A DNA stretch of 64,000 nucleotides from Dolomedes plantarius (GCA_907164885.2 OU015495.1:2404808-2468807); one strand, 5' to 3'. Positions 10,665-22,635 are shown, counted from the stretch's first letter. Translations and numbers: made by a program. Notes: a model not told the origin generated them from the sequence alone.

Positions 10665-13140
10665 CCCATTCTGAAACCCAAGAAGCCCAGTACCCTGATT
10701 TCTTCGTATCGCCCGATTGCTCTTACTTCGGTTTGGAGTAAAATTTTTGAACGCATTATTCTCCATCGTCTCACTCGCTGGTCTATCAGCCACAATGTTT
10801 TTCCTCCCGGCCTCGGTGGCTGTCTCCCCAATCGGGACAGCCAATCTGTCTTGGCCAAGCTGTACCTTGATATCCAGGAAGCTCGCCTGAACAAAAAATA
10901 TATTCTCCTTGTTAACCTAGACATTGAAAAGGCGTACGATTCCGTTTGGATTGATGGGTTGATTTACAAGCTGGCTTCCGTTGGTGTTGGTGGAAACGTT
11001 TTATTATGGATTTCTAAGTGGCTACAGGATAGGAACATTAAAGTGAAATGGCACAATCACATTTTCCCCCCTCAAAATGTTAGGTCTGGTATTCCTCAGG
11101 GTAGCGTTCTGTCCCCTTTCCTTTTCTCTATGTATATGCTTGATATTTTTTAAACGACCCCGTCCAGGGTTACTGTACTGACTTACGTTGATGACATTTT
11201 TGTATATGCTATTGGTGATGATCCTGCTACCACTTGCAATGATTTGCAAACAGCTCTTGATAACATTCTAAAGTGGTGTAATTATTGGAAGTTTTCTCTC
11301 TCCCCATCGAAGAGCACGGCTATAAATTTTTCAAGGGGTAGGTTTCCCTGCTCTGAAAGCCGTATCGCTGGCCATCCTATTCCGTGGAGTAAAAATATCA
11401 AAATTCTGGGTTGCGTCCTGTCGTCAACCATGTCCACCGCGCCTCAGGTTCAGTATCTGCGTGAAAAAACTCACCGTCGGCTAAACATGCTAAAAGGTTT
11501 GGTGTATAAAACTCGTGGCGCCACTAGCCGGACTCTTATCCCAGTCGTCAATGCGGTTATCCGCAGTGTTTTTGACTATTGTGGTTTCCTGTATTCCCAG
11601 ATTTCAAAGAGTGACGCTAATACCATGGAGGCCTTATACTCCACTGCCCTCCTTCTGGCCACTGGTCCCCCCTGGTGGACGCCGATCCCTGTACTTCGGG
11701 CTGAGGTTCACCAAAACAGCATTGCGTGCCGCATTCAGCACCTTAATAAATGTTTTCTTATTAAACACCTGTCGCTCCATACCAAATCTTTTCTTTATAG
11801 TAACCTTCATAGGTGTGTTTCGGGAAACTCATCCAATATCCCTGATTTGCTGCGTACCATGAATATCACTATGGATACGTACTGTCTGGGCTCAAGCTTT
11901 TTCCTTGACCCTGGCCGCACTTTTCTTTCTCATCAGGTGGAGATTGTTACGCATGGTCTTCCCTTTCAAAATAAAGATCTCCCGAACTCTGTGATTTCAG
12001 CTTTATGGGCTGAGTTCATCAATAATTACCAGCCAAAGTGCGTTTTGATCGCCACTGACGCCTCCAAGACCGACGACAAAGTGGCGATTGCGGCCTTCAA
12101 CCACTCGACTAATTCTGGGAAAGCCATGTTAACCCATCGCCTGAATTCAATCTTTACCGCGGAAGCTCTAGCTATCGTTCTGGCTATTGATATTTGTGGC
12201 CAGGAGGTTGATCACGTTTTAATTGCTTCTGACAGCCTTTCCGTTCTCTCGGCGCTTCATATGGCTCATTCGAAGTCCCCAGCGGTCATCCTTTTGCTGC
12301 ATAGTAAAATTACTAACGCTCTTGAGAGAATCAATTCCATTCGGCTGGTCTGGACCCCTGGTCATCGGGGCATCTATCCAAATGAGGTGGCCGATGAGAT
12401 GTGTAGACATGGCCCTTTCACTACTGACCAACTTAATGTGGTTAGCCCGGAAGACATCATTAGAAGAATCAAAAGTGACATGCACGCTGCCGGGGAGGAT
12501 GAATGGAATAGAAGTATTTATCGTCAGCGGTATGGTGCTATTAACCTCAAGAATCAAACGCATCGTAGGTGGATTTACCATCGCCAGATTGATGTTCTGG
12601 TTGCCCGCTGGCGTACCAAAACGATTCAGTGCAACCATCTTTGGCATAAGTTGAATATGGCTCGTTCCCCTCTGTGCGACACGTGTAATGAAAATGTTAC
12701 GCCAGATCACATTTTGCTCAGCTGCTCCAAGTTCCGGGTGCAGCGTTGTGCTTTATTTAATTCTCTTGGGATTAGAGATAACCCTTCTTATGATTCTGTT
12801 ATTAATTCGGCTACGAGTTCGTGGCGTGGGCTGGTTGCCCTGGCGTGTTTTACGCTTCGCTCCCTTGGTTGGGGGTGATCTCTGTTTTTGTTCGTGTGTG
12901 TGTTGTTTTGTGTCTGTTGTTTGTCGTTGGTTTGCGGTGTTCTTCTTCCCCGTGGTTTTTTTTTGTGGTCCAGGGTGAGGCTTCTCGCCGCTTTCCTTCT
13001 CCCATGTTCGAAGCTTATGTTTCAAAGCTTCTCCGTGCTAGTTGGTCTAGTGTCTGCCCGTCCATGTTTTTCCTATTCGGGTCGCTATGTAGAGACAAAG
13101 CCGGCCGCCTGGCTGTAGCATAAGTCTCACAAATCTTCAA

Positions 13141-13168
13141 CTCAATTCAATTCAATTCAATTCAATTC
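13141..13168 (+). repeat. (TTCAA)n tail of the LINE
   Basis: About five copies of a TTCAA pentamer end the element right before the 3' target duplication. LINEs of the I group often end in short tandem repeats rather than poly(A). Confidence 0.75.
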
Positions 13169-13182
13169 AAAACAAAAGGAGT
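13169..13182. repeat. Target-site duplication, 3' copy
   Basis: Perfect 14-bp match to 123-136. It follows directly on the (TTCAA)n tail, and its first two A bases may belong to the tail. Confidence 0.8.
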
Positions 13183-13713
13183 AATATTAGAAAATTAACT
13201 TTTAATAAAACAAAAAATGAAATTAAAAATCAATAAATGCGTTCACTTACCTTGCAATATCTAGAATTAACATCCAATATGTGCGCATGCTCAGTTCTGA
13301 TGAATGATTGATTCCAATGCCTGGAGATGAAATGTTATTAAAAAAACTGTATTTATTTATAATTATTTAAAAGCTTCCAAACTTATCTTAGAATTACTCT
13401 AAGGCTTCAAAACATAAGTATACGAAGTTTCAACCAGATATTTCAAGAAATGTAGATTTGTATACGATATATACATACATACTGTGATATTTTCCGACTC
13501 TGGGTAGCGAAATGGACATTCAGAGTCAGTCTACTACATAAAATACACTTTTATTAAAAAATAATTCGATGAATTATTACAGATATTTTCAGATGATTTG
13601 AACTATCTCTAGACATAGAGGGAACTGGCCTTCTCAGTAGCCCAATAAATTCATTAAAAAGATGTCAGCTATTACAGTCACGAAACTGAAGGCTATAAAG
13701 GTCGGCACACAGC
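13183..13713. other. Flank between the LINE and a hAT element, no gene seen
   Basis: AT-rich sequence without a convincing ORF. This is the pre-insertion DNA downstream of the LINE. A short repeat of the word cagagtc brackets 13495-13530. Confidence 0.4.
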
Positions 13714-13721
13714 CACTAGAG

Positions 13722-14932
13722 CAGGGGTTCTCAACCTTTCAGGCTCTGTGCCCCCCTCTGACCACTGATGTGAGGTCACGCCTCCCCCCCCCCCACTACC
13801 ACCATATGTGGTCAATACATGTAGTACAATCGGAATTTGAAACTGAAGCTGGTTATTAAATGTAAATATAGAATAGATAATTTCATACACAAAATTTAAT
13901 ATTACTACACATATCTTAATTTGGAACATATTATTATTAGACCATATGAAATCAAAGAATTAAATACAGATCAAGTATATTTGAGGTAATCAAGGATCTA
14001 GGTGAGGTTGGCATGTTATACTAGTCACTTTCAGAACATGAGAGGGCTGGCACTGTTTGTCCTTGACAAGTTTTTGAATATTAGGTTGTAACTGTGACAA
14101 AGCACATCTCAGGTCACTTCCAACGTCCAACTGTCAACTTAAACTCCAGTTCTCTGAACTAATATCTGGAAAATAGTCTGCAGTTTCATTATGCAATGCT
14201 ACCAAATGCCCTTATATAAGATCCTTCAATTCATTTATCTGTTGCAATGGGAGATTTTTTTTATCGTGGAGGAGGTCGTTCAATCTTGGAAAGGATGAAA
14301 AGTTTTGCTCTGAAATCTGACGACGGCGTTGCCAAAGAGCTATTTTTTCTGTGAAACCCTTAACTGCATCATAAGTCTTCAGAATGCTTTTCTGGCATTG
14401 TAGCTTCATGTTCAGAAAGTTGAATATTTCGAAAAAGTCTGATAAATATACCAAGTGAAAGATAATTTTTTCATCTGAAAACATGCTATACAGATATGCT
14501 TTCGTTGAAGTCTTAAAAAAATTTTCAACTTCCGATTTTAAGTTAAATAATCTAGTAAGCATATTACCTTTGGACAGCCATCGAACTTCTGTGTGAAAAA
14601 GAAGAGTTTCTTGGTAACTGTTCAGTTCTTGACATAACGTCTCAAAGAGTCTCAAAGGGAACTCCTCAAAGGGAAAGCAGCTAAACGAGAAACCGTTCCC
14701 AAGCTCTTGCAGTGTTGCCAAACGTACGAGAATTATCATGTTTTTACAATTACGGCAATTATCGTGTAAGACAATTATCGTGTTCGTGTTCGTATGTCGA
14801 AAATACATTACAGTTTCATTGTGACCGCAAAATTAAGCACAGAAAGTTACAGTTAGTTTTACTTTTTATTTTATTTTTTTAACTCAAGCTTCCCTTGAAA
14901 TTCTTCTACGCCCCTCAGGTTGAGAACCGTTG
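13722..14932. mobile_element. hAT element, longer decayed copy
   Basis: Termini caggggttctcaacct and aggttgagaaccgttg match the 7542 copy. The flanks cactagag (13714-13721) and ctctagag (14933-14940) are an 8-bp target duplication with one difference. A transposase fragment lies on the minus strand (14212-14808). The insertion sits in a 64-bp tandem repeat. Confidence 0.85.
14212..14808 (-). pseudogene. hAT transposase fragment (ZBED/Charlie-like)
   Basis: The 198-codon frame covers the middle of a hAT transposase of the type related to ZBED5 and FAM200 proteins. Recognisable parts are LLFHTEVRWLSKGNMLTRLF, a conserved block around the catalytic RNase-H fold, KSEVENFF, and FNFLNMKLQCQ. The N-terminal BED zinc finger and the C-terminal dimerisation block are absent. 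The family protein is about 600 residues, so only a third remains. No start codon is convincing: the first 25 residues are probably not transposase. Confidence 0.75.
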
Positions 14933-15110
14933 CTCTAGAGCATGCAGCTCTGATAGTAAGTAACTCTGAGTTGGAGTATAAGATTCGGCGCTAGGACTCT
15001 AGAGCGTCGGCTCTGAAAGTAAGGTAACTCCGGGATGGAGTATCGTGTTCAGCGAGAAGCCTGTAGAGCGTGCAGCTCTGAAAGATATAACTCCTTGATG
15101 GAGTCGGTCG
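14933..15110 (+). repeat. 64-bp tandem repeat, three units
   Basis: Units start at 14933, 14997 and 15061 with ctctagagc or ctgtagagc, followed by a gctctgaaag and an ggatggagtat block. A partial unit lies left of the hAT element (about 13690-13721), so the hAT landed inside the array. Confidence 0.7.
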
Positions 15111-15970
15111 CTCAAAGGAACTCTGAGACGAAAGTGCTCTCTGGATGAGATCTCGACCAAGTCTGCTAAAAAACTGGATTTTTTCCCGGCTCCGGAAACT
15201 CGCGCTCCCAGTCACGTGACTGGAATTTTTCTAGATTGGAAGGCCAAATTTGTGACGTCAGGTTCGTTGGTTCTGATTCGCCTGATGACGGCGCGACGCT
15301 GCCGTTTCTTTTAATCAGCTGATCAGAAAATAATTAGTTCATGTCCAACAAACCATTAGTCTACGTCCACCAAACCATTAGTCCACGTCCACCCCAGGGG
15401 CGGCGGATAGATTCGACACTTTTCTCTGCTTGCAGACTTCTTGGCGCCGATCTATAGATTTTCTGTAGCTCACCTGTTGGGGGTGTTCGCGCTGTCTGTG
15501 GTGATTTATTCGGAAGGTCGTAACTGATCTTCACAATCCATACATACATAGAAACACTTTGTTTTATTTATATACATTATTTTTATTTAATCGCTAGCAC
15601 ATGGTATGCATTATGATAGCACGTGTTGTGCATTAGAAGCACAACAATGTCGAACCCTGGCTAAGATAGGACAATGCACGCGCGACCAGCTTGACCGCTG
15701 ACGAAGAAGTGTTCCTCGGGGAGAAAGCTCGCTCGAGCTACAAAATTCTTCGCCGTGTAGGTAAGGCCCAGAAAGCTTATAGCTTCACGGTAAGGCCATA
15801 TGTTGGTCAATACTGAAGGTTAAAGGAAGGAGCGTAAGCTTGAATGGGTAATTCCTTGAAAAATTGACCGATTATGGTCGCTCACCAGCAGATGGCGCGA
15901 CATGTAACCAAAGGGCGGCTTTTTCATTGCGTTGTATGGACGCGAGGTTTTTAAAATCGTTTAACAAATT

Positions 15971-15974
<4 letters not shown>
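15111..15974. other. Unassigned intergenic or repeat sequence
   Basis: More GC-rich than its surroundings, with an imperfect 19-bp repeat (gtccaacaaaccattagtc and gtccaccaaaccattagtc near 15343 and 15366). On the minus strand an AATAAA lies near 15575. It might be decayed LTR material, but I cannot support a class. Confidence 0.3.

Positions 15975-16064
<90 letters not shown>
15975..16064. repeat. (TA)n microsatellite, about 45 units
   Basis: Uninterrupted TA dinucleotides. The right end abuts a TG that begins a candidate solo LTR. Confidence 0.95.
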
Positions 16065-16067
<3 letters not shown>

Positions 16068-16598
16068 CGAGCATCATTCTACGCCCGTGCACTACTTTAT
16101 AAATTTGCAGTCGTCTTCCTTTAACAGTACTTGGCACGGAGGGAAGGCAGACACACAATTAGACGCTCGATATTATCTGATTTAATTAGTCTTTATTCAT
16201 TCAGCTTCACGATAATCACCTCTCCAAAAAGCGCACCTCTTAGCGTTCGCCATTTTACAATACCCGTGGACTCGGCTAGCGCACGTCGGCTATCAACGAA
16301 TTAATCCCATCAGTCTGCTGCTTGCCTATTGTCTCAAAGGCTCCCAATACAACTGCGTATGCCCTCATTACGTTTGCGCCGAGATGAGGCCGGGGCGTGA
16401 CTAAGTTTGATACTATATTTAGATTCTCTCCATGGTTCTTCCAACCTCGTGAATTAAGTTAAATTCTAAAAAAGGGAATTCCCCTCCCGCAGTGCATCTC
16501 GCAATATGAAAAACAATGATACTTAATGCAAGAAATTAGATTATTCTGAAGCCCCCTGAAAATTGTTTAATTATTATTCTTTTTCTAATTAATTCTTA

Positions 16599-16601
<3 letters not shown>
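16065..16601 (-). mobile_element. Candidate solo LTR between microsatellites
   Basis: Read on the minus strand it starts tgttaagaatt and ends atgatgctcgtca, with an AATAAA (16193-16198) in the right place for an LTR polyadenylation signal. It lies between a (TA)n array and an (AC)n(TA)n array. No partner LTR or internal region is present, so this is tentative. Confidence 0.35.
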
Positions 16602-16630
<29 letters not shown>

Positions 16631-16656
16631 TTATATATATATGTGTGTGTGTGTAT
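16600..16656. repeat. (AC)n(AT)n(GT)n self-complementary microsatellite
   Basis: An AC run, an AT run and a GT run follow each other, so the whole stretch can fold on itself. Confidence 0.9.
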
Positions 16657-16659
16657 TTC

Positions 16660-17261
16660 AATTACCTTCTCACACATGATACATATGACAGTTATCTTCT
16701 AAATGACCTACAATCTAAGAGAAAATGCAAAAATGCAAAAATAATACATGCAATTTTATGTTCCAATATGAAAATATTCCCCGATTCGTCATTCCTTTCC
16801 TTATAAAAACAGCCCAAAATTTAAAAAAAAAAAAAAACTACAATTATATCACAGAAATATTGCAAAGAGTTGTAGACAGAAGCATAAAAAGAAAGAATAT
16901 TCAAATAAAGTAACTAAATTAAACAAAAAATGACAGATAGGAAAATTAGAAAATTAACTAAATGCAAAATAGAAAAGTAAATAAAACATAATTATATTTC
17001 ACTGGCCTTCAAAAATATCCAATAACAACACAATTTCCATAGCAAATACAAAATAAACAAAAAGTGAACAATAATTGGTGTAAATAAATAATTTTTTATT
17101 TGGGGCTGTTTTTATAAGGAAAGGAATCACGAATCGGGGAAAATTTTCATATTGAAACATAAAATTGCGTGTATTATTTTTGCATTTTAAAATTTTCTCT
17201 TAGATTGTAGGTCATTTAGAAGATGACTGTCATATGTAACATGTATGAGAGGGAAATTAAA
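16660..17261. repeat. Inverted repeat with about 163-bp arms
   Basis: The arm 16660-16823 (attaccttctcacac, then tgacagttatcttctaaatg, then attccccgattcgt) returns inverted at 17098-17261 with scattered changes. The 270-bp spacer is AT-rich. It may be a foldback element or two head-to-head MITE copies. No ORF is convincing. Confidence 0.75.
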
Positions 17262-17729
17262 ATATTAGCTTTAGGATTTTGTGCAGAGTGATAGGTGCTT
17301 TAGCTAAATTTCATTAAAAATTACTTCAAATTGATCAATTTATAAAAAAGGTATGCTATTTACTGGTAAGTTTTTGTTTCTTTTTTTTTTATTTTTAAGT
17401 GCTATTTTAGCATAACACACCAAAAAAAAAATTTACAAAATTATTTTTTCTCAAAGCTAAACACAAACATAATTAACAGTTGTTTTAAAACACCCCTGGT
17501 AAACATTGTTAAGTTTCGAAGTATTAGAATGATAATAAAAATATTCCAGAGTTTCAGACAGAAGCATAAAAAGAAAGAATATGCAGAAAGTAACTAAATT
17601 AAGCAAAAATTAACAAACTACAGAAAAAGTGAACACCGGCAAAAGTAAATAATTGAATGACTCAATCGTTGTTTACAACCCAAGGGGAGAATTTGCCGTT
17701 CTTCCTACCGCTTTTGAAGAACCGCGTAG

Positions 17730-18125
17730 AAAATTTGTGTTGAAGTATCGTTCTTTAAAATTCAATTAAAAATCGAAATTTTAAGATAGAGATTTGAAAT
17801 GAGGTTTATATGAATGATAAAGCTTTCATCTTCTAGATGATGTAAATATTTTCTTTGTAAGATAAAAATTCGAAGAGCATCGACCGTAGATCCTCAAAAG
17901 GGCGTAAATTTCTCGAAAAAGTGGGTTTAATAATTTGATGAAAATATTAGTCTATTTTAAATTATTTTTAAACAAATGAGGCCTTGTTTGAAGGAGAAAT
18001 TTCTGTAGTCTTAGACTGTAAAAAGATCAAAATCTATGTTAATTTTTTGCCGAATCTGAAGTTAAAAAAACATAAAATATCCCACAAAACATAAAATAAA
18101 AATTTTCTAGAATGAAATTTAAAAT
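17730..18125 (+). repeat. Dispersed 0.4-kb repeat, copy 1
   Basis: Shares attcaattaaaaatcgaaat, the gaaagctttcatctt block and aaacaaatgaggncttgttt with 19380-19745 in direct orientation. Class unknown. It is followed by aaatgtcatggctgtaag and an AC run, a tail type also seen in the ACTAG-headed repeats of this window. Confidence 0.7.
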
Positions 18126-18248
18126 TCGGGGTTCGAGGTGCACTTTCCCATAGTCTGCACTACCCGTGTGCCAAATGTCATGGCTGTAAGTTTCATAGAT
18201 TCGTCACACACACACACACACGCACGCAAACATTCGCTTTTATTAATA

Positions 18249-18250
<2 letters not shown>

Positions 18251-18306
<56 letters not shown>
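18251..18306. repeat. (TA)n microsatellite
   Basis: About 28 TA units, followed directly by LTR-like sequence. Confidence 0.9.
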
Positions 18307-18308
<2 letters not shown>

Positions 18309-18625
18309 GATTAAAACTCCACCAGAGGGCGCAGCAGGCAACGTGACAGTTTTACGTCTACGCATCTGGACATTCGACGAGTGGAAGCTGGAGTATGCGG
18401 ACGTTGCGGACCGCGTACTGGACTCTATTATACTGTTTACTTGTTTAATTTCTGTCTATATTTTACTGTGCCGACATCCTTAACTGTTCATGGAGTATGT
18501 TCATGTATTTTCATTTATTCATTTGTTTAATATGTTATAATTGTTGTTCTGTAGATGGCAGCACGATACCGCTGTTTTTATGTTTTGGTAAAATGTTCTA
18601 AGATACTTCCGGTTTTGGAAGTAAT
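18307..18625 (+). mobile_element. Two joined LTR fragments
   Basis: 18307-18484 matches the Gypsy-side LTR part at 53245-53424 (ccaccagagggcgc, ggaccgcgtactggactcta). 18498-18625 matches the start of the LTR at 47612-47737 (tgttcatgtattttcattta, tagatggcagcacgatac). The two parts are joined here by about 13 bases. Confidence 0.65.
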
Positions 18626-18719
18626 AGTGATGAGCAAAACGGATCAGTAGAGAGATCCTGATCTTTGGGAACCGTTCACTTCACTGAACGGCTCTGAACG
18701 ATCCGTTCATCGTTCACTA
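18625..18719. mobile_element. Small hAT-like MITE candidate (95 bp)
   Basis: Begins tagtgatgagcaaaacggatc and ends as an inverted version (gatccgttcatcgttcacta). It contains an internal gaacggctctgaacg. The same word set occurs at 42545-42858. No clear target duplication. Confidence 0.35.
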
Positions 18720-18731
18720 GAAAGAATAAAG

Positions 18732-19140
<409 letters not shown>

Positions 19141-19142
<2 letters not shown>

Positions 19143-19379
19143 TAGGGGCTTCGCCCCTAGGTTCGCTACGCTCGCTCCTCTGGTGAATCAAGTGAATGAA
19201 TGACTCAATACTTGTTTACAGCGATTGAGTCATTCATTTGTTTACAGTTGAAGCTCCCCCCCCCCCTCCCGGCGAAATGGATGAAGCCCGGGTAGATGGG
19301 GGGTATAAGCCCGGATGAAGATGGGTGAAAAATCGGATCTTCTTTCAATCCTTCTGCAAAGCAACGAATGAGAAGATTT
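19141..19379. other. GC-rich palindromic head after a TA array, then unassigned DNA
   Basis: A perfect palindrome at 19142-19160 (ctaggggcttcgcccctag) follows the TA array directly. Similar ACTAG heads occur at 23026, 41375 and, inverted, at 43360-43413. The rest includes a long C-run and no gene. Confidence 0.55.
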
Positions 19380-19745
19380 TTTTGAAGTATTTCTTTAAAA
19401 TTCAATTAAAAATCGAAATTTTAAGATAGAGACTTCAAATGAAGTTTATATGAATGAGAAAGCTTTCATCTTCCAGTTTATATAAATATTTTCTTTGTAA
19501 CATAATAAGTCTGATAGCATCGAATTTATATATCTCGAAACGCATAAATTTTTCCAAAAAGTGAGTTTTCAATTTTAATAAAAATATCAGTCAGTTTTAA
19601 ATTATTTTTAAACAAATGAGGTCTTGTTTGAAGGAGAAATGTCTGTAGTCTTAGATTGTAAAAAAAAAAATTCTACGATCCTTTTTTGGCGAGTTATCGT
19701 AATCTGAACATGAAAAAGTCAATATTTTCCCACAAACATGAAATA
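19380..19745 (+). repeat. Dispersed 0.4-kb repeat, copy 2
   Basis: Direct partner of 17730-18125, diverged by many substitutions and small indels. Confidence 0.7.
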
Positions 19746-19921
19746 AAAAAAAAACTTAAAGTCCCACGAATATGAGACATGTCTTACTTTCTTCCCCACA
19801 TTATTCTGCATCGATTGGTATCGGTCTCGACCCCATACCCCCAGCGGTTTCGGAGGAGATAGCGTGACAAGCTTTTGACAGCGGCGGCGGCTGCTGCTGC
19901 AGCGGCAGTTAGTTTTTTTTA

Positions 19922-20156
<235 letters not shown>

Positions 20157-20462
20157 TGTGATAATATTACTAACTACTTATAATCGCCCATTCTGTACTT
20201 CATCTCTGCCATGATAACCCGTCCTTCTTGTCTTGACGTAAACGCTTCGCTTTCCACATACTAACTTCCTCCGCCAATTCTGGCAACCTCTTTCACCTAA
20301 TTCTATTTTTCGCGCTTTTTTGGGGAGACGCGGGCTGGCTCCGAACGGATTAAGATCTGTTGCTTTACTTCTTAATAAATTAGTTTGTTCCTGAGCTGAG
20401 TTTATTATTTTCCGGCCACGGTGTATGCTCTTATTTCATGTGATGTCCATCCGGACATCACA
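20157..20462 (+). repeat. 5' LTR of the gag-only element
   Basis: Starts tgtgataatatt and ends gtccatccggacatcaca. AATAAA at 20374-20379. The end forms a hairpin, gatgtcc/ggacatc. Confidence 0.85.
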
Positions 20463-21047
20463 GAGAGTCGACAGGATTCGAATTTTAAAAATGCGACTGC
20501 AAAATTGAAGTTAAAAAGTCTTCGTTCTACGATACTTTCGTTTTGAATTTCCGCCATTGTTCTACAGGACTTTTGGTTTCGAATCCCGCATGCGTTCCTG
20601 AATTAACCAGCTTGAAATGACCAGAGGTAAAACATTCCTCATCCAAAATCATGAAATTGCTACAGAAATCTACTACATCGAAGCAAGTGATGATGCCCTT
20701 TTTCCAGTTCGTTTTAGTTTTGATTGTGACTTTTGTTTCCCGCCTGACCTCACCATTTTTTCCCGTCTCGGACTGCACCATCTTGTGATACACCCGTATT
20801 CAACTCCAAATATTCAAGATTGTGAATTTTTTTCCATTTTTGCCTTGATCCCTGTGTGAACGCCGAACGCTACACAGTGGAATCGTGGAAGTTCCAATAA
20901 TCTATTTTTCAAGATCACCATCAAAGTGTTTTACTCTCAAAATTTTCTCATTAAGTATTGCAATTTACAGTACAAAAATTGGTGTGTAAGCAGGTCAGTA
21001 ATTATATTATTTTTGTAATTTTCTGGTATTGTAAAAGTAAAAACAAA
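20463..21047 (+). other. Leader of the gag-only LTR element
   Basis: Begins with the primer-site-like stretch and runs to the gag ATG at 21048. No gene is visible. Confidence 0.5.
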
Positions 21048-21461
21048 ATGACCACTTCCAAAGTAAATGTCGAACATGACGATTCTTTTAGAATCCCGAA
21101 TGTTGAAAACGAAATTATCATTGTGCCCTTTGAGGAAGGCTTTATTGATATAGATTCATGGTTATCTTATTTTAATAAAAAATGTATCGAAGGAAACAAA
21201 GATGATGATTGGAAACAAAAAATTTTTTCACGATTTGTAAAGGGAAAGGCACTTAACGTTTATATTCAAAATTGTTATCAAGTTAATAATTTTACAGAAT
21301 TAGTAACTGTGTTAAAAGAGCATTTTTTCACCCCTACCTTAACTACCTTTAGTGATTTTGCAGGGTTAAAATTTAATGTAAACGATGATATTACAAAATA
21401 TTTCAGGAAAAAATTAGAAATCGGAAAAAAGTTAAATTTAAGTAGTGAAATGATGATGTAA
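21048..21461 (+). CDS. Truncated retrotransposon Gag (137 aa)
   Basis: A Gag protein packs element RNA. The frame starts MTTSKVNVEHDDSF and shows the helical pattern of the retrotransposon Gag domain: WLSYFNKKCIEGNKDDDW, FSRFVKGKALNVYIQN, then LVTVLKEHFFTPT and YFRKKLEIGKKLNLSSE. It stops at the point where the family normally continues through the C-terminal Gag half and a zinc knuckle. So it is about half length. The frame is open upstream to 20958, but the ATG at 21048 fits the sequence best. No pol follows, so the element would need help. Confidence 0.6.
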   Translation: MTTSKVNVEHDDSFRIPNVENEIIIVPFEEGFIDIDSWLSYFNKKCIEGNKDDDWKQKIFSRFVKGKALNVYIQNCYQVNNFTELVTVLKEHFFTPTLTTFSDFAGLKFNVNDDITKYFRKKLEIGKKLNLSSEMMM

Positions 21462-22635
21462 GTCACCAATATGTAAATCATTCAGCTATCCTTAATCTTT
21501 CTTTTTAGCATTCCTGTCCTATTGCCATCCTAGTTAATTTTGAAGAAACCCCGTGAGTGTAAGTGAAACTCACATATTTTTTTTTTAAACTTTTTGAAGC
21601 TTACTACATTTTATATGAAAAATACTGTGTACTAGATAAATATTATTGATTTTTATACTGGGGTTTCCACTCACCGTCCTCCCTGTCTCTTCGCACTTTT
21701 CAAATGTTCCCTTTGAACAGTTGCTTTTCCCTCTCATGTTTGAGAAACTGCCTGCCCCTTTTCATTTTGTGCAGTTTGCTCAACTTGAGTTTCAGGTTGG
21801 AAGCACCTTCCCTTTGGTAAACGCTCACGAGGATGTACTCACAACAGGTCACATACCTCAAATTTATGTTTGTATTGTCTTGCTTTTTATTTCTTCACAA
21901 TAATTGAATGTTAGTGTCAATTGTTGGAATTTGTATTTTTGTTCGAATTTTTGCAACATCAGGTACCAGACATGTGGTATTGATGTTGAAAGTTAATTTT
22001 GACAGCATTTGGTAAATTTATTCTACTAATTGCTGAAAGAATAATTTTAAAATTTTTGTGTACATGATCTAGAGAAAAAAAAATAAATAAAATATAGATA
22101 GTGTTTTGCTCAAAGAAAAGTCAATTACTAATGTGCAACGGACAAAGAACAACAAAGAACATTATTTTTCTAAAAAAGTGACTACAACCCAGGAGATCTC
22201 CAAAAGAACTAAAACCCTACTCCACGATAAAGACTGTGAATGAAAATAACTTTTGTGACTTTTACTACTATGTGAACTGTACCCGTCCATTACTCTGAAA
22301 ACATTTCAGACTGTGATACACATGTCAGGGACTGAGACCTGCACAATATTTTTCTTGTATCTGTATTTGGAACGTCTTTACATCTGTTTTATTAGTGTCT
22401 TCATTTAAGTGTACGATTCCATTTTTATTTTTCTCCAGCTATTTGTTTTAAGATTATGCCATATTTACATGTTTAAGCCTTTTCAGTTGTATTTTAAAGT
22501 GTAAAAAATTTGTGAGTTTCGAGCCAGCTTCAACCTAATATTCTAACTACTAATTTTCATGTTCTCACTATCTGGAGTGTCTTGGAGTCGACGGCCGCGG
22601 CTCCAATCCATTTTAGATGGGGGGGGGGGATATTC
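21462..22635 (+). other. Non-coding 3' part of the gag-only element
   Basis: AT-rich, no ORF of note except low-quality short frames. Ends in a G-run polypurine tract before the 3' LTR. Confidence 0.5.

Larger units (their letters stand above)
9242..12878 (+). pseudogene. LINE ORF2: endonuclease, reverse transcriptase, RNase H (broken)
   Basis: ORF2 would nick DNA and copy the LINE RNA at the target. The extreme 5' part, including a TQETFL endonuclease motif, lies upstream of the Harbinger at about 1796-1814. Here the endonuclease continues with YRRDRPGGGGGG, then a D-L-A-I-I-S patch, SDHCPMF (9750) and a stop inside a palindrome at 9780-9810. RT follows in shifted frames: PGEDGISAKLI (about 10420), NLDIEKAYDSVW (10912), SGIPQGSVLSPFLF (11083) and TYVDDIF (11185, beyond an in-frame stop at 11151). 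RNase H shows LIATDASKTDD (12050) and WTPGHRGI, and the C-terminus has a CDTCNENVTPDHILLSC zinc motif. A 110-bp tandem duplication at 10445-10664 accounts for one frameshift. At least three other breaks are visible. Confidence 0.8.
137..13168 (+). mobile_element. I-superfamily non-LTR retrotransposon, split by a nested Harbinger
   Basis: The element is bounded by a perfect 14-bp direct repeat (123-136 and 13169-13182) and ends in a (TTCAA)n tail, as target-primed LINE insertions do. It has a Gag-like ORF1 with three zinc knuckles (388-1650) and an ORF2 with endonuclease, reverse transcriptase and RNase H (last exon-like stretch 9242-12878). That domain order matches the I superfamily. A 7.4-kb PIF/Harbinger element (1815-9241) interrupts the endonuclease; without it the LINE would be about 5.6 kb. 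The ORF2 reading frame on both sides of the insertion (codons ending at 1814 and resuming at 9242) is continuous, which supports the boundary call. Both ORFs carry frameshifts, so this copy is dead. Confidence 0.8.

Noticed and set aside
13183..13713. Possible right half of a larger element continuing from the LINE
   Set aside because: The LINE ends in its (TTCAA)n tail with a perfect target duplication, so this is flank.
20617..20859. 80-codon plus-strand frame and 88-codon minus-strand frame
   Set aside because: They lie in the leader of the gag-only LTR element, overlap each other in antisense, and match no known domain.
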